From contig JANQQV010000011.1 in NCBI GenBank assembly GCA_028284865.1, forward strand, positions 1 through 36,458: 36,458 bases of DNA, read 5' to 3'. A model generated the notes under the pieces. The model saw nothing but the letters and a program-made list of their open reading frames with translations. It made no database searches and was not told where the DNA came from. Positions 8,601 through 15,722 of the stretch are shown in pieces (positions within the stretch are counted from its first letter, which is position 1; the number at the start of each line of letters is the position of its first letter). The position numbers and the translations under genes were made by a program. Source of the stretch: Rhodothermales bacterium. GTDB lineage: Bacteria; Bacteroidota; Rhodothermia; Rhodothermales; UBA10348.

Positions 8601-11600
8601 CCAAGAGCCCAGCGTGACCAGCCCGTTGATTCAGGGCAACTACTTTGGATTGAAGGCCAATGGCACAGAGATCTACACCACCGGTCGCACGACCCACAGC
8701 ATCTCGAGCAACCAGGCCACCTTCGTAGAGGTGCGGGACAACGTGATGGCCGGCGCCACCTGGCGGGACCTGTCCATTACGCACGCCAATGCCGCGCAGG
8801 GCCCGCGCAATTGGTCGGTCATCAACAACCGGATAGGCACGGATTACACAGGCACGACCACGCTTCCCAGTGGGTCGAACGGGATCTACGTCCAGAAGGG
8901 TGCCCATGACAACCTCTTCCAACAGAATATCATTGCCGGACACAGCGGTTCGGGTATCCTCATCACGCAGGGTGATGGCGACTTCAGTCCGCTTCGCAAC
9001 CAGATTCGCCAAAACAGCATGTTCGGCAACGGGAATCCGGGCATAAACCTGGTGGCCCACAATGGGGTTGGCCCCGGCGCGGGCACGGACGCGAACGACG
9101 GCATCGGAACACCGGTCATCGGAGACGCCCGCATTTCACTCGATGGCCATCTCGTTATTCCTGTCTCGGGAGGACGCGACGGTACTCTTGAGTTTTTTGA
9201 GGCTGACGCGCAGGGACAGGAGGGCCAACGTTATTTCGATCAGTCCGCGCTCAGTGGTGGATTTGCAGTAGTTGTCATTACTGATCTCGCCGCCACAGGC
9301 ATCGAGCAAGGAGACTTCCTCATCGCAACGCTTACGGACGGCGTTGGCAACACCTCGGAATTTTCGGTTGCCGTACAAGTTCGACAGGAAAGCCTGACCG
9401 TCACCTCGACTGCTGACGCTGGGCCAGGATCCTTCCGGGAAGCCATCAACACGGCGAATGCCACCGCCAATGGCGCTGGTCCGGATGTCATCACATTTGA
9501 CATCCCCGGTCCGGGTCCTCACGTGATCCAGATCACGTCGCCACTGCCAGCCCTGTTTGATCCGGTCGTGATCGATGGCGGCGATGTCTGCGGCGGTAGC
9601 GTGGCGGAGCACAATTTCGATGTTGTCCTTCAAGGCGACATCAACAGCGGCGGAGCTGCGGAGAACGGACTGGTGTTCGTTTCCTCTGCCGGAGGCTCCA
9701 CGGTCAAGGGCCTCGTCATTCACTCCTTCCCATTCGCCGGAATCGTCCTCGATGATGCCGACGATATGACCATATCCTGTAATGCGATCGGAGTTGACGC
9801 TGATCTCGTCACGACGCGCGACAACGGCGGCGAAGCAGTAGATGCGCTCACCGGAACAGAGCGTCTCACTCTTGGTGGCCCTTCAGAATCTGACGGTAAC
9901 ATCCTCGCGGGATCGCGCGGCGGCAAGAATGTCTCCGTCTTCGGTGGATCGCAGAACGTCGTTGAAAACAACTGGATCGGTGTTTCACCAGTCAGTGGTG
10001 CTGCGCTGAATCCAAACGTTGGTGTCTACGAAATCGGCATCGGTATCGGATCCGGTTCCCAGAACATCTTGCGATCCAATGTGGTCGGTGGCGCCTCCCT
10101 CCAGGGGATTGAAGTGCTTGCTGCTGAAACCACAGCTACCATCACCGAGAATTTCGTTGGCGTGACGCCTACTGGATCCGCTGTACCGAACGGAGCAGGC
10201 GTGGTCTTCCAGGCTGCCAGCACTACTAACGTCGTTTTCCGGAACACGATTTCGTCGAACAGCGGCGCGGGTGTCCGCGTCGACGACTTTGCATCCAACG
10301 AGAACACCATCTCGGAGAACACCATGTCGTCGAACGGCGCGGGTGGTATCCAGTTGAACAATGGTGGGAATGATGGAAGCAGCATCCCGGATCTGGCTAG
10401 TGCTGTTCGACAGGCCTCGAACCTCGGCTTTGTCAGCGTCTCGTTTGATGCTCCTATGCCAAACGGTGCCGACGTAGAATTCTTCCTTGCCGACGCCACC
10501 AGCTCCCAGGGAGAGACCTTCCTGGGCCGCCAGTTCGTCGGAGCCGGCACGACCAGTCTTGATATCTCTTACAGTGGTGCGATCGAGGCAGGTGATGTAT
10601 TGATCGCCACGGCCACCGATGCAGATGGCAGTACTTCTGCCTTCTCTGGAACAGCCATCGTTCAGCAGGCTCAGGACGCTACGATTCTGGCCGACCAGAT
10701 CATCGTGATCGGTGATGTACTGGACTTCCAGATCAGCACGGCCGTTTCCGGAATCCCGGGCATGGAGCAGGCCATTCAGGCCGCCTTTGCTGCATGGAAT
10801 CAGGTGCCCACCGCGCTCACGTCCACCAAAATCAACTTGTTAGGCGGTACAACTTCGACGACAGAGCCCGCTCTGCAGGATGGCGTCAACCTGATCACTC
10901 AGTCTTCAGACGCATTCCCGCTCTCGGTCAACACACTCGCCGTAGCCTCCAAGCTTCTGGCTGTCGCCCCCAGCGGTGACGCTCGCATCCTCAGTGCAGA
11001 TATCGTTTTCAACCGCGATCTACTGGCCAATCCGGACGAAGGATTGGGCACCGATGCCAATCCCGGTATCTGGGATGTGCAGGCTGTTGCCATGCACGAA
11101 ATCGGTCACGTGATGGGGCTGCGTCACTCCGGTATCGCATCATCGACCATGTTCTTCTCCATTCCCTCTGGCAAGTCCTACCGGTCACTGGAGGTGGATG
11201 ATCGCGCTTGGGTCAGCCATCGCTACCCATCCGCTTCGGCAGCCTCTCTGGGAAGCATCGCTGGAAACGTCGCGGACGGTGAAGGTGCTGTGGCAGGCGG
11301 TCTGCTCGGTGGTGTCCTTGTCGTGGCCCGCAACACGGCGACGGGAGGTCGCATCCATGCCTACTCGGATGAAAACGGCGACTTCTTGATCCCGGGTGTC
11401 CCCGCTGGCGACTACGAGATCAGCATCCAGCCACTGGATGGATTCGTCGACAACATTCCGGGCATGGTACCGGGTACGGTCAGTCCCTATCTGGCCTCCA
11501 TCACGGAGTATGCGCAGTTCTCTGAGGAAATGTGGTCAGGCGTGAATGAGAGCGGCCTGGAAGCGACAGACGTCGCTGCCATCGTCACGGTTGCCCCTGG

Positions 11601-14600
11601 ACAGGATGTATCGGGAATCGACTTCACGACCAACCTGGACAACGTGGCACCGACGGTCAATGGAGCTTCGCCGAGCAACAACGCCACGGATGTACGGATT
11701 CGACCGAGCATTTCGGTCACGTTTTCCGAGCCCGTCCAGAGCCCGGCAACTTCTGCATTGGCCATTACGCTTGAACCCGTTGCGGGAGGTCCTGCCCTTT
11801 CAGGAATCGTGCAGGTCCCGAACGCGCCCAGCGTTGTCGGTACGTTCGACCTGACCGCAGGAACCCAGCTCGACTATTTCACGGCCTACCGTATGACCGT
11901 GACAGGAGCGACGGATGAGAAAGGCAATGTGCAGGGTGCACCCTTCACGTCCACCTTCACGACACGACCCGAAGATCAGGTCGCACCGAATCTTCTGACC
12001 ACCACACCAGCTGCAAACGGTGTCAATGTGGCTCCGAACACGAGCATCGCCCTTTCATTCGACGAGCCGATGGATTTCGACTCGATCGAAAACGGCGTGA
12101 CCATTTGTGTGCTTGATGGTGGTACGACATGCGGCATGGATGTGGCAGGCACGTGGTCCTTCCCGCGTACTTCGTTGGCTGAAGCCCTCCCGCAGTGGGT
12201 AGCCGTCTTCACGCCTGACGCCATGCTGGCTGAAAGCGCAACATATCGCGTTGAAGTCGCTTCCACGGTTCGTGATCAAGCTGCCGGTGGTGGAAACGTC
12301 ATTGGCACGGTTGCTCCTATCGAGTTCGACACGGTCCCTGATCAGAATCCGACGAGGGTCGATTTTGGTCCGGCTGAAAACTCGTCCAACCAGTCAGTTC
12401 GTCTGTCTGTATTCGCCGACTTCAGCGAGCCGATGGTGCTGCCCGAGGTCAACGGCACGAATGGAGGCGTCACCGTGACGGGGCAGAACAGTGGCAATGT
12501 CGCTGGAACGGTTGAAGTGCTGAACGACGGTAAGCGTATCGTCTTCCGTCCGGATGCCCCGCTGGCGTTCTTCGACAGCTTCACGGCCAGTTTCAGCAGC
12601 CAGATCACGGACGCCACGGGAAATGCCATCCAGGGCTTCAACATCCCGTTCCAGACGGCGGCCCAGCCGGGTGCGGTTGAAGTCACAACGGTCTCACCGC
12701 TCGTAGCCATCCCAGGAAGCATCGTGGTGTTCAGCGGTGAAGGATTCAACGCGAATCCTGCCCTGAACAGCATCCTGTTCACAGGTGCTTCGGGCAGCAC
12801 CGTTCCGGGAGAAATCAAGTCGTCCACACTGTCCACCTTGACCGCGGTGGTACCCGACGGAGCCATATCTGGCGATGTAACCATCACGTCAGGGGGGCAG
12901 TCGGGCTCGATCAGCCTGGAGCTCTACAACGTGATTCCACTGGTCGATCCTGCGGTTGCCCGCAAGACGGCGGAAAGCGCACCGCGTGATGTCGAAGTCA
13001 CGCCCGACGGTGGATCGGCACTGGTCACCAACTCGGGTGCCGGTTCCGTGTCCATCCTGAATGTCGAGACCGGCGAAGTCCGTGCACGGGTGACGGTTGG
13101 TGATTCACCACTCAAAGTGGCGATCAACCCGAAAGGAACGCGTGCCTACGTGACGAACTTCGGGTCCAACGAGATCTCCGTTCTCGATATCTCGGACGTC
13201 AATGCGCCGACCCTGATCAAGAACATCCCGGTTGGCCTCAATCCGTTCGGTCTGGCCGTCAGCCCAGATGGTAAGCGATTGTACGTGGCGGAGTACACCT
13301 CCAAGAAAATCACCATCATTGATATCGAAGCCGACAGTCCTTCGGCGGATCGCGCCATTGCACGAATCGGTGTCGAGATCAATGAACGTAACGTCGAGGA
13401 GGAACCCGACGGCGGAACGCGCAAGATTGGCGTGGACTCCAACCCCCGCGACATCGAAGTCTCACCGGACGGCGGCTCGCTCTTCTTCACGACGGAGACA
13501 CTCGGCCTGCGCGTGCTCCTGCTGGATGAGAACGGCTCGGCTGACGAAGATGCTGCCACGCGCCGTATCACCCGCGAATCTTCGACCCGCGATGTGGAGC
13601 TGAGTCCTGACGGTGGCCTGGTCTTCGTGACCACGCTCGAGGGGGCGCTCGAGGCCTATCGGATTCCTCCGGATCTGAACAGCACGAGCAGCTTCCAGGC
13701 CGTGGCTCGACTGGGTCGTGAATCCAATTCTCGCGAAGTCGAGGTCAGCCCGGATGGTGGTCTGATTTACGTGACCAACTTCGAACAGGGCCTCGTCCAG
13801 GTCTACTCGATCACGTCGCTCTACACGCCAAGTGCGAACTCGGCCACGGCCGGCTTCACGCTGAGCTTTGAGCCCGTGACGGCCTACTCGGTTGGTGAAA
13901 ATCCGGAAGCAGTCGTCTTCTCGGCCGCCGCCCAGGTTGCCCTGGTCGCCAACTCCGGCTCGAACGACGTGACGGTGATCTCCTTCGAAAACGAGATCAA
14001 CACCATCACCGACTCGGATGGAGATGGCCTCGGCGACGATGAGGAAGGTGGTCTCGGAACGGATCCGTCGGCCTTTGACACCGACGGCGACGGTCTTGGC
14101 GATGGCGACGAGGTCAACGACACGCTGACCGATCCAACGGTGGCGGATACCGATGGTGACGGTCTCGACGACGGCACAGAGGTGAACGATACGCTCACCG
14201 ATCCGAACAACGCCGACTCAGACGGTGATTCGTTCCCGGATGGTCAGGAGGTCAACGACCTTGGTACGGATCCATTGATCGCCGAAGTTGATGCCGATGG
14301 CGACGGACTGTTCGCGTTCCAGGAAGCCGACCTTGGCACGGATCCGAACAACCCGGACACCGATGGCGATGGCATCGATGACGCCACCGATCTCGCTCCG
14401 CTGGATCAGTACGAATGGTTCAACATCGACGGCGTGCACGACACCCGTGAGGAAATCGTGGCCAACCTGGTTTCGATCGTTGAAGCCCTGACTGGTGAGC
14501 CGGTCGTGATCCCGGATGAAGGGTCACAGAACCAGAGCGACAAGAGTGGAAGAGCGCATCAGCGTGAATTCGACGAAGGCGATGTCAAGGTGAATCCTTA

Positions 14601-15513
14601 CGAGGGCAGAGAGCTTCGGAAAGGCGGTAGCTCGAAGAAGTCCGGCAAGTCTGACAAATCCGATAAATCAGACAAGTCGAATAAATCTGATAAGTCTGAC
14701 AAATCCGGCAAGTCAGATAAATCGGATAAGTCCGGTAAGTCGGACAAGAGCAAGAAGAGCAACAAGGTTGCTTCGAAGCTCTTCGACACGCTGACCGAGC
14801 TCTCCTACAACACCAACCCTGACAAGTGGGTGACGGCAGTTCGTCCCGAGCGCAAGGAGGGCAACGACCTGTTCAATACCGACCGGGATGCCGTCAAGGA
14901 TCTCGACGACCTGCTGAAGGATGTCGACGACCCGACGGCGGATATCCTGCAGGCGGCCATCGACAGCCTGGTATCGTTGGATTATCAGATCGCGGTGATC
15001 TCTGTCGATACCGCCGAAGCCGCATGCGGAAACAGTCGCGCCTGTCAGCGTCAGGTCGACCGCGCCCGCAAGGACATTGCCAACGGTCAGAAGGACGTTG
15101 ACAAGGAGCGCTGGGACAAAGCCATCACCGATTTCCGCAAAGCGTGGAATCGTGTGGCGAAATACCTCCCGGACGCGGCCGGCAAGGGCTGGGTACCATC
15201 CGATGACGAACTCCTGATCGAAGATGAAGAGCCAGTCATCGAACTCCCGGCCACGTTCGAGCTGCGCGGCAACTATCCGAACCCGTTCAATCCGACTACG
15301 ACTATCGAATTCGACTTGCCCGAGGCTGTCAATGTCCAGCTGACGGTATTCGATGCCCTGGGCCGCAGGGTCAAGACGCTGGTCGATGGATCGCTTGAGG
15401 CAGGAACGCATAGCGTGCGCTTCGATGCCTCGCAGCTGCCCTCCGGATTGTACCTCTACCGGATACAGGCCGGCCAGCATCACCAGGTCCGAAGCATGAT
15501 GCTGATCAAGTAG
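5635..15513 (+). CDS. Giant T9SS-exported multidomain surface protein with metzincin protease core
   Basis: A 3,292-residue protein with a signal peptide (to about residue 21). In order: six FG-GAP/VCBS-type repeats (about 25-385, motifs such as GDLDGDGDLD); three beta-helix modules (393-815, 816-1252, 1253-1679), each opening with a VVNTND-x-GxGSLRxAI segment; a matrixin-like metzincin domain (1681-1867) with HEIGHVMGLRH at 1821-1831, holding the three zinc histidines and the catalytic Glu; a carboxypeptidase-regulatory-like fold (1873-1960); three Big_5/SbsA-type Ig domains (from 2002, 2114 and 2236); an IPT/TIG domain (from 2347); a YVTN-type beta-propeller (2437-2792); TSP3 calcium-binding repeats (2793-2922); an S-x-K tract (2999-3044); and a type A T9SS sorting domain (3208-3292, NYPNPFNP). 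It is predicted to be cell-surface anchored or released and may act in adhesion or polymer and protein breakdown. The substrate is unknown. Confidence 0.95.
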   Translation: MKQLVSALSLFVLLALPAQAQFTQSASFEFGSGRSIAVGDLNGDTHQDIFVAVEGGVNSVWLGDSNGNLTPLAQPNFVTGTTIDVALGDLDGDGDLDAVTVNAYPNNFNCNTYTCEDNRVWFNDGSGVFTLQWADGIQGGSQDVNIVDVTGDGWLDIVVANTSGPVQSQVYVSGGVVSTVFLNFTATSLGVQSSEVEVFDFAGSALPDFVFVDGFTGASSTTLENTTAAGTFSFAAGAGFGPRPFNPNGLVATDLNNDGDLDLVVGSSAPFSDNGGTHFLHSYLNNGDGTFSAPIQSGSDGEVRFDITAGDVDGDGNQDVLVGGYRWGYGGPFNAIAYGDGTGAFPEVASSPSGNRHTTAADMNKDGRLDIIAGNAGASNALFLNDGLTRDSFVVVNTNDGGPGSLRSAINYANDQPNGGGPDVISFNIPGASTTHTIFLGTELPVIADPVVIDATSQGDATCGSFGFGDRVLRVVLGGSALNTGGDVGFDVTAGNSTITGFVVQQFPQHGIRLGSNDNVITCNYVGTDADGRGSSGANGRIFTGAGVFIEGSNNDVRENIVVASSYDEIRVETGTTNTIEDNYAGVDVDVTVQISPHTTPNPGNENRIGIVSGASGVVEGNLVGGFFEGILLSQDGTATNNRIGIGPGDESLPSTRGINMFGNNGTAGPGNVISNNGVGILVQPGANGNQITQNSIFSNGADGIQLGAGSNGGILPLSWGAVYIDASGELTINVTAARNGTVELFKADSQGSGEGETFVSNLIPYSTAGSEQLFNLGDASALGVSVGDILVATLTDGTDNTSVFSATIPVASDPLVVLNTNDSGAGSLRAAIDFANATPNGGSPDEITFNIPGPGPHTIAPTSALPGMSEAVIINGYSQPGSSTNTTAAFQPFDADIRIYIDGSGQGSGNGLTVSGHSGSEIRGLVIYGAPGRAIDLAGGGHKVKGSYIGHDGVTYLGTGGIRLAGGADDEIGGPNPADRNIIMGGVGQEPSVTSPLIQGNYFGLKANGTEIYTTGRTTHSISSNQATFVEVRDNVMAGATWRDLSITHANAAQGPRNWSVINNRIGTDYTGTTTLPSGSNGIYVQKGAHDNLFQQNIIAGHSGSGILITQGDGDFSPLRNQIRQNSMFGNGNPGINLVAHNGVGPGAGTDANDGIGTPVIGDARISLDGHLVIPVSGGRDGTLEFFEADAQGQEGQRYFDQSALSGGFAVVVITDLAATGIEQGDFLIATLTDGVGNTSEFSVAVQVRQESLTVTSTADAGPGSFREAINTANATANGAGPDVITFDIPGPGPHVIQITSPLPALFDPVVIDGGDVCGGSVAEHNFDVVLQGDINSGGAAENGLVFVSSAGGSTVKGLVIHSFPFAGIVLDDADDMTISCNAIGVDADLVTTRDNGGEAVDALTGTERLTLGGPSESDGNILAGSRGGKNVSVFGGSQNVVENNWIGVSPVSGAALNPNVGVYEIGIGIGSGSQNILRSNVVGGASLQGIEVLAAETTATITENFVGVTPTGSAVPNGAGVVFQAASTTNVVFRNTISSNSGAGVRVDDFASNENTISENTMSSNGAGGIQLNNGGNDGSSIPDLASAVRQASNLGFVSVSFDAPMPNGADVEFFLADATSSQGETFLGRQFVGAGTTSLDISYSGAIEAGDVLIATATDADGSTSAFSGTAIVQQAQDATILADQIIVIGDVLDFQISTAVSGIPGMEQAIQAAFAAWNQVPTALTSTKINLLGGTTSTTEPALQDGVNLITQSSDAFPLSVNTLAVASKLLAVAPSGDARILSADIVFNRDLLANPDEGLGTDANPGIWDVQAVAMHEIGHVMGLRHSGIASSTMFFSIPSGKSYRSLEVDDRAWVSHRYPSASAASLGSIAGNVADGEGAVAGGLLGGVLVVARNTATGGRIHAYSDENGDFLIPGVPAGDYEISIQPLDGFVDNIPGMVPGTVSPYLASITEYAQFSEEMWSGVNESGLEATDVAAIVTVAPGQDVSGIDFTTNLDNVAPTVNGASPSNNATDVRIRPSISVTFSEPVQSPATSALAITLEPVAGGPALSGIVQVPNAPSVVGTFDLTAGTQLDYFTAYRMTVTGATDEKGNVQGAPFTSTFTTRPEDQVAPNLLTTTPAANGVNVAPNTSIALSFDEPMDFDSIENGVTICVLDGGTTCGMDVAGTWSFPRTSLAEALPQWVAVFTPDAMLAESATYRVEVASTVRDQAAGGGNVIGTVAPIEFDTVPDQNPTRVDFGPAENSSNQSVRLSVFADFSEPMVLPEVNGTNGGVTVTGQNSGNVAGTVEVLNDGKRIVFRPDAPLAFFDSFTASFSSQITDATGNAIQGFNIPFQTAAQPGAVEVTTVSPLVAIPGSIVVFSGEGFNANPALNSILFTGASGSTVPGEIKSSTLSTLTAVVPDGAISGDVTITSGGQSGSISLELYNVIPLVDPAVARKTAESAPRDVEVTPDGGSALVTNSGAGSVSILNVETGEVRARVTVGDSPLKVAINPKGTRAYVTNFGSNEISVLDISDVNAPTLIKNIPVGLNPFGLAVSPDGKRLYVAEYTSKKITIIDIEADSPSADRAIARIGVEINERNVEEEPDGGTRKIGVDSNPRDIEVSPDGGSLFFTTETLGLRVLLLDENGSADEDAATRRITRESSTRDVELSPDGGLVFVTTLEGALEAYRIPPDLNSTSSFQAVARLGRESNSREVEVSPDGGLIYVTNFEQGLVQVYSITSLYTPSANSATAGFTLSFEPVTAYSVGENPEAVVFSAAAQVALVANSGSNDVTVISFENEINTITDSDGDGLGDDEEGGLGTDPSAFDTDGDGLGDGDEVNDTLTDPTVADTDGDGLDDGTEVNDTLTDPNNADSDGDSFPDGQEVNDLGTDPLIAEVDADGDGLFAFQEADLGTDPNNPDTDGDGIDDATDLAPLDQYEWFNIDGVHDTREEIVANLVSIVEALTGEPVVIPDEGSQNQSDKSGRAHQREFDEGDVKVNPYEGRELRKGGSSKKSGKSDKSDKSDKSNKSDKSDKSGKSDKSDKSGKSDKSKKSNKVASKLFDTLTELSYNTNPDKWVTAVRPERKEGNDLFNTDRDAVKDLDDLLKDVDDPTADILQAAIDSLVSLDYQIAVISVDTAEAACGNSRACQRQVDRARKDIANGQKDVDKERWDKAITDFRKAWNRVAKYLPDAAGKGWVPSDDELLIEDEEPVIELPATFELRGNYPNPFNPTTTIEFDLPEAVNVQLTVFDALGRRVKTLVDGSLEAGTHSVRFDASQLPSGLYLYRIQAGQHHQVRSMMLIK
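5707..6810 (+). repeat. FG-GAP/VCBS-type repeat region of the giant protein
   Basis: At least six degenerate copies of a G/x-D-x-(N/D)-G-D-x-D calcium-binding type motif (for example GDLNGDTHQD, GDLDGDGDLD, ATDLNNDGDLD, AGDVDGDGNQD, AADMNKDGRLD) are spaced about 50-65 residues apart. This is typical of an integrin-like seven-bladed propeller. The copies are divergent at DNA level, so the repeat is an ancient protein repeat. Confidence 0.85.
6811..8079 (+). repeat. Beta-helix module 1 of 3
   Basis: Residues 393-815. The module opens with VVVNTNDGGPGSLRSAI, continues through asparagine/glycine-rich parallel beta-helix rungs (NVITCNYVG, NVISNNGVG, NQITQNSIF) and ends in a small sandwich with NGTVELF and GDILVATLTDG. 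The same order recurs in the next two modules. Confidence 0.85.
8080..9390 (+). repeat. Beta-helix module 2 of 3
   Basis: Residues 816-1252. The module opens with VVLNTNDSGAGSLRAAI and FNIPGPGPHTI, contains beta-helix rungs (NIIAGHSGSGI, NQIRQNSMF) and closes with DGTLEFFEAD and GDFLIATLTDG. It is similar in length and order to modules 1 and 3. Confidence 0.85.
9391..10671 (+). repeat. Beta-helix module 3 of 3
   Basis: Residues 1253-1679. The module opens with LTVTSTADAGPGSFREAI and FDIPGPGPHVI, has rungs such as NVVENNWIG and NTISSNSGAGV, and closes with GADVEFFLAD and GDVLIATATDADG. It directly precedes the metzincin domain. Confidence 0.85.
12943..14010 (+). repeat. YVTN-type beta-propeller repeats
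   Basis: Residues 2437-2792 repeat a blade built around (R/N)-(D/E)-(V/I)-E-(V/L)-x-PDGG, as in PRDVEVTPDGG, PRDIEVSPDGG, TRDVELSPDGG and SREVEVSPDGG. These are mixed with standard YVTN blades (AYVTNFGSNEISVLD, LYVAEYTSKKITIID). One linker contains an extra EEEPDGG copy, suggesting internal duplication of a half blade. Confidence 0.8.
14011..14400 (+). repeat. Thrombospondin type 3 calcium-binding repeats
   Basis: Residues 2793-2922 carry repeated DxDGDGLxDxxE and (L/G)-T-D-P units (DSDGDGLGDDEE, DTDGDGLGDGDE, DTDGDGLDDGTE, DSDGDSFPDGQE, DADGDGLFAFQE, DTDGDGIDDATD). These bind calcium and usually form a stiff stalk before a C-terminal secretion signal. Confidence 0.92.
14629..14766 (+). repeat. 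Ser-x-Lys low-complexity tract (S-D/G/N-K repeats)
   Basis: Residues 2999-3044 are an uninterrupted run of about 15 three-residue units, mostly SDK with SGK, SNK and SKK variants. Synonymous codons are mixed (TCC, TCT, TCA, TCG and AGC for Ser; AAA/AAG; GAC/GAT), so the repeat is maintained at protein level and not by recent slippage. It is likely a disordered, charge-alternating linker or ligand-binding segment. Confidence 0.9.
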
Positions 15514-15518
15514 GGTCT

Positions 15519-15542
15519 GGTCGACGGCCCCTTCCGTCGACC
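15519..15542 (+). terminator. Hairpin 1 after the giant gene
   Basis: GGTCGACGG (15519-15527) pairs perfectly with CCGTCGACC (15534-15542) around a 6-nt loop, starting 5 bases after the stop codon. There is no T-tract. Confidence 0.5.
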
Positions 15543-15587
15543 GATAGCCCAAGGCCACGGACCAAAGTCCATTGGCCAGAAAGCAAC

Positions 15588-15619
15588 GCGGGGGATGATG
15601 CGAACGCATCATCCCCCGC
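15588..15619. terminator. Hairpin 2: 14-bp perfect stem between convergent genes
   Basis: Bases 15588-15601 and 15606-15619 are perfect reverse complements around GAAC. The hairpin lies between the convergent giant gene and the kinase gene and may end transcripts from both sides. No T-run follows, so intrinsic termination is uncertain. Confidence 0.55.
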
Positions 15620-15722
15620 TGCATTTGGTGGAACCCGAACCCTTTGTCACATCACCTGGTCGCAGAAATTTCAGGTGCTGCAATCCGGGTCGCGACAGTC
15701 TCGGTCGCTACAATCTCGATCC

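Noticed and set aside
14629..14766. Regular short repeats considered as a CRISPR or microsatellite
   Set aside because: The units are 9 nt, have no unique spacers, and are codon-level variants of S-x-K inside an open frame.
14713..15624. 303-codon open frame on the - strand
   Set aside because: It is antisense to the C-terminal part of the giant gene, including the clear T9SS sorting domain; no motif.
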